Source: an uncultured archaeon
GTDB taxonomy: Archaea > Nanobdellota > Nanobdellia > Woesearchaeales > CAIVOO01
Direction: 5' to 3'
DNA: 5,739 nucleotides
Assembly (NCBI GenBank): GCA_903907555.1
Contig: CAIVOO010000110.1
Location: forward strand, 1-5,739
Shown here piece by piece: positions 1-4,574 of this stretch. The position numbers and the translations under genes are program-made. The notes under the pieces were generated by a model. The model did not search any database and was not told the DNA's origin. It saw only the letters and a list, made by a program, of their open reading frames with translations. Numbering within the stretch: position 1 is the first letter of the stretch; every line of letters starts with the position of its first letter.

Positions 1-148
1 ATGTTCTATTATACATATATGCATATCCAACATTTCCTTTCGCATCTGTTACTTTTTCTGTATGCATGAACACATATCCTAAGAATATTACAGCGAGCAA
101 GCTAACGCCTAATAAGCTCCAAAGAAGATACTTGTTTCTTTTCTCCAT
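1..148 (-). CDS. N-terminus of a secreted or membrane-anchored protein (partial)
   Basis: The reading frame opens at an ATG at 148 and stays open for 49 codons to the left edge, so only the N-terminus is present. It begins MEKRNKYLLWSLLGVSLLAV. The positive N-terminus followed by a hydrophobic stretch at about residues 8-28 is typical of a signal anchor or signal peptide, with the remainder (HTEKVTDAKGNVG...) probably outside the cell. A Shine-Dalgarno GAGGTG lies 4 bases before the ATG, and a TATA box at 191-200 would give a leader of roughly 20 nt. The product cannot be identified from 49 residues. The start is well supported; the function is unknown. Confidence 0.7.
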   Translation of the reverse strand, partial: MEKRNKYLLWSLLGVSLLAVIFLGYVFMHTEKVTDAKGNVGYAYMYNRT

Positions 149-152
149 GCTT

Positions 153-158
153 CACCTC
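153..158 (-). promoter_or_regulatory. Shine-Dalgarno site of the left-edge gene
   Basis: The minus strand reads GAGGTG, 4 bases before the ATG at 148. It complements the usual archaeal 16S 3' end (CACCUCC). The same hexamer precedes the genes starting at 1777 and 3284, which supports this start. Confidence 0.7.
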
Positions 159-190
159 TTTAATGTAATACAGATGATTAATAATTGACA

Positions 191-200
191 GTTTTTAAAC
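191..200 (-). promoter_or_regulatory. TATA box for the left-edge gene
   Basis: The minus strand reads GTTTAAAAAC. Its centre is about 47 bases before the ATG, predicting a transcript start near 168-170 and a short leader containing the GAGGTG site. It lies between tRNA-Met and the gene, so the gene probably has its own promoter. Confidence 0.5.
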
Positions 201-217
201 TTTTGTAGAAAATATGA

Positions 218-308
218 TGCCGGCGGGGAGATTTGAACTCCCGACAACGAGATGACACATCTTACCGACTATGAGTCTCGCGCAATAGCCAGGCTATGCT
301 ACGCCAGC
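218..308 (-). tRNA. tRNA-Met(CAU), elongator, with a 16-nt intron
   Basis: Exon 1 is 308-270, the intron 269-254 and exon 2 253-218. The acceptor stem GCTGGCG/CGCCGGC has one G-U pair and discriminator A. The D stem is GCA/TGC, and the T arm is GGGAG, TTCAAAT, CTCCC. The anticodon stem CGAGA/TCTCG closes only once 16 bases are removed between positions 37 and 38, leaving the loop CTCATAA. The variable loop is TTGTC. The intron can form a relaxed BHB: T36-A37-G bulge, T-C-A38 bulge, a central helix with one T-T mismatch, and a 2-bp inner stem. Elongator Met is favoured because the anticodon stem lacks the GGG/CCC pairs of initiators. A CAU-anticodon tRNA-Ile2 is less likely given the separate Ile(UAU) gene. 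Confidence 0.9.
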
Positions 309-333
309 ATATTAGAGAAGGATAAATAATCTC

Positions 334-343
334 TTTTTAAAGG
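334..343 (-). promoter_or_regulatory. TATA box of tRNA-Met
   Basis: The minus strand reads CCTTTAAAAA. It is centred about 30 bases upstream of the mature 5' end of tRNA-Met at 308, the usual distance for an archaeal TATA box. Confidence 0.6.
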
Positions 344-384
344 TTTGTCAAAATAATAGTTGGTTAATCATTCTTGTTTTATTA

Positions 385-520
385 TTCGGGGAGGGAATCC
401 GAAGTTGCGCTTTACGTCTTATTTATGCCCTACCACCCACCACCACAGCAAGATTAGATAGCGAGGGGGCCGTGGGGGCGTCAATAAAACATTGAGCATC
501 ACTTTGACAGCCGCCCACAT
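385..520 (-). ncRNA. Candidate structured non-coding RNA, GC-rich
   Basis: This stretch between eL41 and tRNA-Met is much richer in G+C than its AT-rich flanks and folds well. Bases 472-476 pair with 514-518, 477-479 with 510-512, and 480-484 with 504-508: 13 bp with only two single-base bulges and a 19-base loop. A second weaker stem pairs 427-430 with 467-470 and 433-434 with 465-466, and 385-389 pairs with 399-403. A TATA-like AAATTTATTT on the minus strand at 550-541 predicts a transcript start near 520, almost exactly at the base of the first stem, which gives the strand. I see no signature of SRP RNA, RNase P RNA, 5S rRNA or C/D RNA. An H/ACA or lineage-specific RNA is possible. The class is unknown and the 3' end is a guess. 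Confidence 0.4.
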
Positions 521-540
521 TTGGTAAAAAAATAATTCAG

Positions 541-550
541 AAATAAATTT
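541..550 (-). promoter_or_regulatory. Possible TATA box for the candidate ncRNA
   Basis: The minus strand reads AAATTTATTT, centred 26 bases before 520. It is a weaker match to the archaeal consensus than the other TATA boxes here. Confidence 0.35.
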
Positions 551-571
551 ACATAAAAACAAGAAATCTAT

Positions 572-679
572 TTACCTTGCCTTAAGGGCTCTTCGTCTCT
601 TTTCCTTTTTCATTCTCTTACGCTGCCACTTCCAGCGCATCTGCCCTTTCTTCTTCCAACGCCTTGAACTTCTCTTCAT
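572..679 (-). CDS. rpl41e: Large-subunit ribosomal protein eL41
   Basis: This 35-codon gene encodes a strongly basic peptide that starts MKRSSRRWKKKGQM and continues RWKWQRKRMKKEKRRRALK. Residues 14-35 match the pattern of eL41 (human form about 25 residues, MRAKWRKKR followed by arginine/lysine runs), a single helix lying at the ribosomal subunit interface. The start at 679 is chosen because a TATA box at 701-710 is centred 27 bases upstream, so the transcript would begin at or next to this ATG (leaderless). The internal Met14 would give a 22-residue form closer to the shortest homologues. There is no SD. It lies downstream of tRNA-Glu on the same strand. It is short enough to be missed by gene finders. 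About 20 of its 35 residues are Lys or Arg. Confidence 0.85.
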   Translation of the reverse strand: MKRSSRRWKKKGQMRWKWQRKRMKKEKRRRALKAR

Positions 680-700
680 ATTCCTTAATTTTAAGACGGT

Positions 701-710
701 CCTTTATAAA
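701..710 (-). promoter_or_regulatory. TATA box of the eL41 gene
   Basis: The minus strand reads TTTATAAAGG, close to the archaeal TATA consensus. Its centre is 27 bases before the eL41 ATG, implying leaderless transcription. Confidence 0.7.
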
Positions 711-729
711 TCTTTTGCAGACTGAATAA

Positions 730-804
730 TGCTCCGGCCGGGATTTGAACCCGGGTCGGTGCCTCGAAAGGGAACCATCCTTGGCCGGTCTAGACTACCG
801 GAGC
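730..804 (-). tRNA. tRNA-Glu(UUC)
   Basis: The acceptor stem is GCTCCGG/CCGGAGC with discriminator A. The D arm GTCT/GGAT has an 11-base loop containing GG. The anticodon loop is CTTTCGA, giving UUC for Glu. The variable loop is CGAC and the T arm is CCGGG, TTCAAAT, CCCGG. No intron is needed. The sequence strongly resembles archaeal tRNA-Glu. One oddity is a T-C mismatch in the middle of the anticodon stem (29-41; bases 773 and 761). It follows tRNA-Ile after 20 bases, and the only AT-rich box in between lies too close to serve as its promoter, so the two are probably co-transcribed. Confidence 0.95.
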
Positions 805-824
805 ATATGAGAGTGAATATAAAA

Positions 825-930
825 TGAGCCCGCCGTGATTTGAACACGGGACCACCGGCTTGCCTAAGCAAGCTTTGTATGAAACGCTGCCATATAAGAC
901 CGGCGCTCCACCAGACTAAGCTACGGGCTC
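825..930 (-). tRNA. tRNA-Ile(UAU) with a 32-nt BHB intron
   Basis: Exon 1 is 930-893, the intron 892-861 and exon 2 860-825. The acceptor stem GAGCCCG/CGGGCTC has discriminator A. The D stem is GCTT/GAGC and the T arm is CCGTG, TTCAAAT, CACGG. The anticodon stem CCGGT/GCCGG forms only after removal of 32 bases between 37 and 38, leaving loop CTTATAA, anticodon UAU. The BHB is textbook: loop bases 32-35 (CTTA) pair with TAGG near the intron's 3' end, flanked by three-base bulges TA^T and CA^A, and the intron continues in a stem GGCA/TTGC-type helix. The body (TAGCTTAG, variable loop TGGTC, A73) resembles archaeal tRNA-Ile. Reading another intron position would break either stem or BHB. Confidence 0.88.
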
Positions 931-953
931 GCTAAAGCAAAAGCGAATAGGTT

Positions 954-964
954 TATTTATAAAT
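954..964 (-). promoter_or_regulatory. TATA box of the tRNA-Ile/tRNA-Glu unit
   Basis: TTTATAAA at 956-963 is centred about 29 bases upstream of the tRNA-Ile 5' end at 930. A second identical TTTATAAATG 22 bases to the right serves the divergent gene at 1008. Confidence 0.65.
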
Positions 965-976
965 GTTATTGTGAAA

Positions 977-986
977 ATTTATAAAT
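977..986 (+). promoter_or_regulatory. TATA box of the 71-aa protein / JAMM unit
   Basis: The sequence is ATTTATAAAT, centred 26-27 bases before the ATG at 1008. Together with the absence of an SD in TTATCTGCTTCC before the start, this indicates a leaderless transcript. Confidence 0.65.
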
Positions 987-1007
987 GCGCTTGATTTATC
1001 TGCTTCC

Positions 1008-1223
1008 ATGAATTACGGGCAGCATTCAAACAAAGGCGCAACAATCCTTTTCGGCGCTTTATTTATAGTTGTTGGCTTGGCAGCTTTGGGTTCTCAATTC
1101 GGTTTTTTTGATTTGTCGCAATATTTTCCATTAGATCCTTCGATACTGCTAATTGCAACAGCAATCGGCTCGCTGGTTGGCGGGACATTCATGATTATAA
1201 AATCATTCCAGCACACTTATTGA
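1008..1223 (+). CDS. Small two-helix membrane protein, unknown function
   Basis: The product is 71 residues with two hydrophobic helices at about 11-28 and 45-64, joined by a short loop (GSQFGFFDLSQYFPLDPS) and ending in a short polar tail (KSFQHTY). The helix spacing and glycine content (ATILFGALFIVVGLAALG; TAIGSLVGG) suggest a hairpin in the membrane with both ends on the same side. I do not recognise the family. The start is supported by leaderless geometry with the TATA box at 977-986. Two bases after its stop the JAMM protease gene begins, so the two are almost certainly co-transcribed. A working guess, not shown by sequence, is that it is a membrane partner or substrate of the protease. 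Confidence 0.8.
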   Translation: MNYGQHSNKGATILFGALFIVVGLAALGSQFGFFDLSQYFPLDPSILLIATAIGSLVGGTFMIIKSFQHTY

Positions 1224-1225
1224 TT

Positions 1226-1726
1226 ATGAAAGTTTTTATTTCTCAAGGCATTATCCGCACAATAATAGATTCTGCGCTTGAAAACCCTGACAAAGAATTC
1301 TTTTATTTTCTGAAAGGAGAAAAGAAAGGCAACAATTGCAAAATCAGCGGATTGTACTATACGCATCTGACATCCTCAAAATTCCGCGTTTCTGCAATCA
1401 CCCCGTTTTATCAGGACATGCACGATGTAATTGGCACTAGCCACAGCCATCCGAGCGGAAATGCTCATCCTTCGGAAACAGATTTGAAAACATTCTCAAG
1501 ATTCCCTGTCAACTGCATTTGCAACGGAGAAATCATCAGATTTTTTGATAATGCAGGCAATGAGATTACTGAAATAAAATACACTGATGATGAGTTTGAA
1601 TCAATACCTGCATTCCATCATGGCGAATCAATATCATTCACGCCTAAAAACAGGCTGTGGATTTATGCAGCATTGGCAATAATTCTATTCCTATTATTCA
1701 GCTGGACATTATGGTACCTGTTTTAG
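1226..1726 (+). CDS. JAMM/MPN+ metalloprotease domain with C-terminal membrane anchor
   Basis: The product is 166 residues. The JAMM zinc-isopeptidase motif is complete: Glu24 in PDKEFFYFLKG, then H73-S-H75-P, six residues, S83, two residues, D86. His73, His75 and Asp86 would bind zinc, and Glu24 would activate water. Family members remove ubiquitin-like modifiers (archaeal SAMPs) from proteins or process thiocarboxylate sulfur carriers; which of these applies here is not shown. Residues 143-165 form one strongly hydrophobic helix with essentially nothing after it, so the catalytic domain should face the cytoplasm as a tail-anchored enzyme. I chose ATG 1226, two bases after the upstream stop, over an in-frame TTG at 1220. 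No E1-like or ubiquitin-like gene lies in the window. Confidence 0.87.
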   Translation: MKVFISQGIIRTIIDSALENPDKEFFYFLKGEKKGNNCKISGLYYTHLTSSKFRVSAITPFYQDMHDVIGTSHSHPSGNAHPSETDLKTFSRFPVNCICNGEIIRFFDNAGNEITEIKYTDDEFESIPAFHHGESISFTPKNRLWIYAALAIILFLLFSWTLWYLF

Positions 1727-1730
1727 AAAG

Positions 1731-1740
1731 TATTAAATAC
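1731..1740 (+). promoter_or_regulatory. Possible TATA box for the 206-aa gene
   Basis: TATTAAATAC is centred about 41 bases before the ATG at 1777, predicting a start near 1761 and a leader of about 15 nt holding the SD. Read-through from the JAMM gene, which ends just before it, is also possible. Confidence 0.4.
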
Positions 1741-1762
1741 TATTTTATCAAAGAATGTTGAA

Positions 1763-1769
1763 GAGGTGA
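1763..1769 (+). promoter_or_regulatory. Shine-Dalgarno site of the 206-aa gene
   Basis: GAGGTGA lies 7 bases before ATG 1777. It selects this ATG over an out-of-frame ATG at 1770 that overlaps the site. Confidence 0.7.
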
Positions 1770-1776
1770 ATGTTAT

Positions 1777-2397
1777 ATGGCAAAGACTCTTTTTGAGGAA
1801 ATCGTTTTAGACTTTAATAAAATTCTTGACTTGAAGAAAAAATCGTATGTTGTTACTCATGCTGAAAAGGTTGAGATGGCAAACAGCGGTGAAAATCTTA
1901 GAAATGTTTTGAAAGTGCAGAATGAGAGGATAGCTGTACTAAGCAATTATTGCGCTAAGACTGCTCCTGCAATCAGAGGTCTACTGTTGCATCCTTATGA
2001 AACAGAAAGAACAGCATTTGATGCAGCTGTAAACGCCATAAAATCATACGTCAATGAAATGTCAGAGCTGCTTGTATTGGAAGCTGAATATCTCGACAGC
2101 AGGGGCGCTGTTCCTGAAAAAAAGGTGCGCAGTTTCGAAGTCTTCATAATGCGCGAGCAGGACTTGGATAACAAGTTTGAAAGGATAGCTTTCGGCCTCG
2201 ACAGGCAAAATATTGAAGCTGTAAAAAAAGAGTATGACTGGTCAACAAAAGTCACAAAAATGCTGAATGCTGCTGCATTGGCATTAAGCTCAGCTCTGAA
2301 AGCCCTGGCTATTGCTGATAGAGCAAAGGATAAAAAGCCAATTCCAGAAAAAGTTACAGTTACGACACCAGAACATAGTTTCTTGTTCAGGCTTTAA
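1777..2397 (+). CDS. Helical cytoplasmic protein of unknown function (206 aa)
   Basis: I do not recognise this protein. It has no signal peptide or membrane helix and appears almost entirely alpha-helical, with amphipathic stretches at about residues 3-23, 27-60, 70-105, 115-150 and 155-185, consistent with a helical bundle. A short extended tail follows (PIPEKVTVTTPEHSFLFRL). The segment around 157-182 is alanine-rich (NAAALALSSALKALAIADRA) but carries charges and is unlikely to span a membrane. There is a single cysteine, in NYCAKT. The start is set by GAGGTGA 7 bases upstream. It lies 50 bases after the JAMM gene on the same strand and may share its transcript. The stop is followed at once by a T-rich terminator. 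No catalytic motif is visible. Confidence 0.8.
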   Translation: MAKTLFEEIVLDFNKILDLKKKSYVVTHAEKVEMANSGENLRNVLKVQNERIAVLSNYCAKTAPAIRGLLLHPYETERTAFDAAVNAIKSYVNEMSELLVLEAEYLDSRGAVPEKKVRSFEVFIMREQDLDNKFERIAFGLDRQNIEAVKKEYDWSTKVTKMLNAAALALSSALKALAIADRAKDKKPIPEKVTVTTPEHSFLFRL

Positions 2398-2417
2398 TTT
2401 TTCTTTTTAGGAAAAAA
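2398..2417. terminator. Bidirectional T-tract terminator
   Basis: On the plus strand TTTTTCTTTTT (2398-2408) begins directly after the stop of the 206-aa gene. On the minus strand T6 (2417-2412) begins 7 bases after tRNA-Gly. The two tracts can also pair through CTTTTT/AAAAA. Oligo-T tracts are the known intrinsic terminators of archaeal RNA polymerase, so this fits two converging units. Confidence 0.6.
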
Positions 2418-2423
2418 TAGAAC

Positions 2424-2495
2424 TGCGCTGGCCGGGATTTGAACCCGGGTCGCATGCTTGGCAAGCACGAATCCTAACCACTAGACTACCAGCGC
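2424..2495 (-). tRNA. tRNA-Gly(GCC)
   Basis: The acceptor stem is GCGCTGG/CCAGCGC with discriminator A. The anticodon stem is CGTGC/GCATG with one G-U pair, and the loop TTGCCAA gives GCC for Gly. The variable loop is CGAC and the T arm CCGGG, TTCAAAT, CCCGG. It is 72 nt with no intron. No TATA box is visible in the bases upstream (2496-2530), which instead hold a perfect hairpin, so it may depend on read-through from tRNA-Val. Confidence 0.95.
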
Positions 2496-2507
2496 GATTA
2501 TCGTTTC

Positions 2508-2528
2508 GATTTCTCCGCAGGAGAAATC
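2508..2528. repeat. Perfect 9-bp inverted repeat (hairpin 1 of the tRNA spacer)
   Basis: GATTTCTCC (2508-2516) and GGAGAAATC (2520-2528) pair perfectly around a GCA loop. It lies 12 bases upstream of the tRNA-Gly 5' end, in the position where a promoter would be expected. Confidence 0.75.
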
Positions 2529-2532
2529 CCGA

Positions 2533-2558
2533 GGCGAACGCCCGAAGGGAAGTTCGCC
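2533..2558. repeat. Inverted repeat with nested stem (hairpin 2 of the tRNA spacer)
   Basis: GGCGAAC (2533-2539) pairs with GTTCGCC (2552-2558). Inside, CCC (2541-2543) pairs with GGG (2547-2549) around a GAA loop. It is GC-rich in an AT-rich setting. Compact palindromes of this type often belong to dispersed repeat families, but this is one copy and the family cannot be tested here. Confidence 0.7.
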
Positions 2559-2571
2559 GCATTTTCCCAGG

Positions 2572-2591
2572 TTTTTTGCTTTAGCAAAAAA
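2572..2591 (-). terminator. Hairpin with oligo-T, probable end of the tRNA-Val transcript
   Basis: TTTTTTGC (2572-2579) pairs with GCAAAAAA (2584-2591) around a 4-base loop. On the minus strand the T6 run at 2591-2586 begins 7 bases after the tRNA-Val 3' end, as expected for an archaeal terminator. If it works fully, tRNA-Gly would need its own promoter, which I cannot find. Confidence 0.5.
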
Positions 2592-2598
2592 GCTGTAA

Positions 2599-2671
2599 TG
2601 GGCCCACCCGGATTCGAACCGGGGACATCCACCTTGTAAAGGTGACGTCATAACCGCTAGACCATGGGCCC
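2599..2671 (-). tRNA. tRNA-Val(UAC)
   Basis: The acceptor stem is GGGCCCA/TGGGCCC with discriminator A. The anticodon stem is TCACC/GGTGG and the loop TTTACAA gives UAC for Val. The variable loop is ATGTC and the T arm is CCCGG, TTCGAAT, CCGGG. It is 73 nt with no intron. A TATA box lies 29 bases upstream, overlapping the very end of the coiled-coil gene. Confidence 0.95.
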
Positions 2672-2695
2672 TTTACACATTCTGATTATGAATAG

Positions 2696-2705
2696 TTTAT
2701 AAATA
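2696..2705 (-). promoter_or_regulatory. TATA box of tRNA-Val
   Basis: The minus strand reads TATTTATAAA, centred about 29 bases upstream of 2671. It immediately follows the TAA of the coiled-coil gene (2708-2706). Confidence 0.65.
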
Positions 2706-3284
2706 TTATTGCCTATTCCTTTTCATCGCAGCCATGATCTTCTCGAGCGATTCTATCTTTTTTATCATGTCCAGCTTCTCACTGTCGTTCTGCTCGAGCA
2801 TCCTGCCGAATTTCACAAGCTCGAAGTCTTTTTCATTTATCGTCTTGCTTATTGCCTGGAATTTCTGCAGCTCTGCAACGACTGTTTTCAGCTGGCTTGA
2901 GACTTCTTCTGATAATTTTTCAATATCCTTGTAAGGCGAGACTTTGTCCTTGAATTCCTTGACAACAACACCTACTTTTTCCTCAAGCTCTTTCTGCATC
3001 TTCTTCTGCAAGTCCATATTGAGGAGGTTTATCCTGTCAAGGGACCTCTCGAATTCTGTCTTAAGATTATTTAGCGATTGTGCCGTATCTCCAAATGATT
3101 TTGAGCTGTTCTCAAGACTTTTCTTGAAATCATTGTTCGCTTTCTGCATCTCGATGAGTTCCTTCTTCACATTTTTTATTTCATCCTGCAGCTCTTTCAG
3201 CTCTTTGTGGGCTTTTTTCTGGTCAGAGCGTATGTCATCTATAGACTCGCTTGTTTTCATCAAGCCCCTTATTTTATCTAGCAT
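2706..3284 (-). CDS. Coiled-coil protein following aIF2 gamma
   Basis: The product is 192 residues, very rich in Lys, Glu, Gln and Leu, without membrane helices or cysteines. Two long coiled-coil segments are likely, at about residues 13-105 (DIRSDQKKAHKELKELQDEI onward) and 118-188, separated near KDKVSPYKD by a proline that should break the helix. Such a protein would be a rod-like oligomer or scaffold; no enzyme motif is visible. A GAGGTG site 4 bases before ATG 3284 sets the start, and the gap to the aIF2 gamma stop is 14 bases, so it should be co-transcribed with the translation genes. In many archaea the gene after aIF2 gamma encodes a PIN-domain protein; this is not one. Similarity to SMC-type proteins would be expected by composition alone and is not evidence of that family. 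Confidence 0.85.
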   Translation of the reverse strand: MLDKIRGLMKTSESIDDIRSDQKKAHKELKELQDEIKNVKKELIEMQKANNDFKKSLENSSKSFGDTAQSLNNLKTEFERSLDRINLLNMDLQKKMQKELEEKVGVVVKEFKDKVSPYKDIEKLSEEVSSQLKTVVAELQKFQAISKTINEKDFELVKFGRMLEQNDSEKLDMIKKIESLEKIMAAMKRNRQ

Positions 3285-3288
3285 TTTG

Positions 3289-3294
3289 CACCTC
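3289..3294 (-). promoter_or_regulatory. Shine-Dalgarno site of the coiled-coil gene
   Basis: The minus strand reads GAGGTG with a 4-base spacer to ATG 3284, the same hexamer and spacing as at the left-edge gene. It lies in the 14-base gap after the aIF2 gamma stop. Confidence 0.7.
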
Positions 3295-3298
3295 AGAA

Positions 3299-4573
3299 TT
3301 ATTTAGTTTTAATGATGCCATATCCTATCAACCTGAATCTGGTTCCTATCCTTCTTGAGATTGTGACTCTCGAATCCTCTGCAGAACATACAGGTAGCTT
3401 AAGTATGCAGTGAAATTTTCCCTTAGTGAGACTGTCGACTATTCCGACGGTTGCTGCAGAGTTTACATTAAGCATTAATGACTCTCCCATCTTTATCGGC
3501 TCCACAACCAAGTCTTCTTGCGAACCCACAACTCTTTCAAGAAGGTGTGTTTCAAGATAGAAATCGTTCCATGTCGGAGGCAGCCTGTCTCTCTTTCCGA
3601 CTATTGCGCCTGCCAAAAGGTCTGCCTTTACAATCGATGGGTCGAGCAATGTCTGCAATCCTATTGACCCGCCAGGACCTATTTGCTGAACATCCATCCC
3701 GCCAGTCTTTAGCGAAACAATCTTTGTTGTTATTGGTTTGTACGTTACTCTGCCTTCTTTCTCAATCTTTCTGCCTGGCTTCAATTCAATCTCATCGTTG
3801 ACTTTTAATATTCCTTGGCTTAAAGAACCGCCTAAGACACCGCCTTTCATTTCTGAAAGCTTTGTTCCAGGCTTGTTAATATCAAATGATCTTGCAACAA
3901 ACATCATCGGATCTTTATTAGGATCCCTTTCAGGTGTCGGCATGAAATTTTCAATCGCTTCTATCAATAAATCAACATTAATATTATGCTGGGCTGATAC
4001 AGGAATTATCGGTACATTTTCATAATCTGTTCCCTTAAGGAAATTCTTTATCTCCTCATAATTCTTCATCGCCTGCTCCTGCGAAACTAAATCAATTTTA
4101 TTCTGCACCACAATAACTTTCTTTATTCCGACAATCTGCAGCGCCATAAGATGCTCTCTTGTCTGAGGCTGAGGGCAGGTTTCGTTTGCAGCAACAAGCA
4201 ATAATGCCCCGTCCATTATTGTTGCTCCTGAAAGCATTGTTGCCATCAATGACTCATGCCCAGGCGCGTCTATGAATGAAACTTTTCTAATCGGGACAGA
4301 TTTCTCCTTGCATTCAGGGCATTCTGTTTTTGCAGTGTACAGCCCGCACTTCGGGCATTTCCTGAATATGACATCCGCATACCCAAGCTTTATCGTGATT
4401 CCTCTCTTGATTTCTTCAGAATGCGTGTCTGTCCATTTTCCTGAAAGCTTTTCTGTTAAAGTTGTCTTACCGTGATCTACATGGCCAACTAATCCTATGT
4501 TTATCTCTGGCTGTTCGCTCTCTACGTCCTTGTTCGGAGCTTCAACTTTCTCTTGAGCTTTTTTCCTTGCCAT
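3299..4573 (-). CDS. eif2g: Translation initiation factor aIF2, gamma subunit (GTPase)
   Basis: The product is 424 residues, close to the usual 410-415. It is the GTP-binding core of the aIF2 heterotrimer that delivers initiator Met-tRNA to the small ribosomal subunit. The G domain has G1 GHVDHGKT (30-37), switch 1 with RGITIKLGYAD (58-68), G3 DAPGH (102-106), G4 NKID (158-161) and G5 SAQ (193-195). A zinc knuckle typical of the gamma subunit is formed by Cys73, Cys76, Cys85 and Cys88. Beta-barrel domains II (about 215-325) and III (about 330-424) follow, ending RFRLIGYGIIKTK. This combination separates it from EF-Tu/aEF1A and SelB. The lysine-rich first 22 residues are a slightly long N-terminal tail. 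Its ATG lies one base after the stop of the 43-aa gene, so translation is probably coupled. Confidence 0.97.
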   Translation of the reverse strand: MARKKAQEKVEAPNKDVESEQPEINIGLVGHVDHGKTTLTEKLSGKWTDTHSEEIKRGITIKLGYADVIFRKCPKCGLYTAKTECPECKEKSVPIRKVSFIDAPGHESLMATMLSGATIMDGALLLVAANETCPQPQTREHLMALQIVGIKKVIVVQNKIDLVSQEQAMKNYEEIKNFLKGTDYENVPIIPVSAQHNINVDLLIEAIENFMPTPERDPNKDPMMFVARSFDINKPGTKLSEMKGGVLGGSLSQGILKVNDEIELKPGRKIEKEGRVTYKPITTKIVSLKTGGMDVQQIGPGGSIGLQTLLDPSIVKADLLAGAIVGKRDRLPPTWNDFYLETHLLERVVGSQEDLVVEPIKMGESLMLNVNSAATVGIVDSLTKGKFHCILKLPVCSAEDSRVTISRRIGTRFRLIGYGIIKTK

Positions 4574-4574
4574 G

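Noticed and set aside
419..520. Leaderless-looking 33-codon ORF on the minus strand (starts MWAAVKVMLN)
   Set aside because: The TATA spacing fits, but the peptide has an odd Pro/Trp-rich composition and uses CCC, CGG and CGC codons unlike the neighbouring genes. The DNA folds into a strong stem, so a structured RNA explains it better.
816..825. AT-rich TTTTATATTC on the minus strand as a separate tRNA-Glu promoter
   Set aside because: Its centre is only about 16 bases from the tRNA-Glu 5' end, too close for a TATA box. Co-transcription with tRNA-Ile is more likely.
1220..1726. TTG start at 1220 for the JAMM protein
   Set aside because: It adds only two residues and overlaps the upstream stop. 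ATG 1226, two bases after that stop, is the simpler choice.
1995..2255. 86-codon ORF antisense to the 206-aa gene
   Set aside because: It has no SD or TATA box at its start and serine/leucine-rich shadow composition. The sense frame has the SD and terminator.
2508..2591. CRISPR-like array
   Set aside because: The three palindromes differ in sequence and length. There is no direct repeat with spacers, only separate hairpins.
2944..3306. 120-codon ORF antisense to the coiled-coil gene, with further plus-strand ORFs at 2709-2934
   Set aside because: Their Phe/Ser-rich products are the expected shadow of Lys/Glu/Leu codons on the opposite strand, and no start signals are present.
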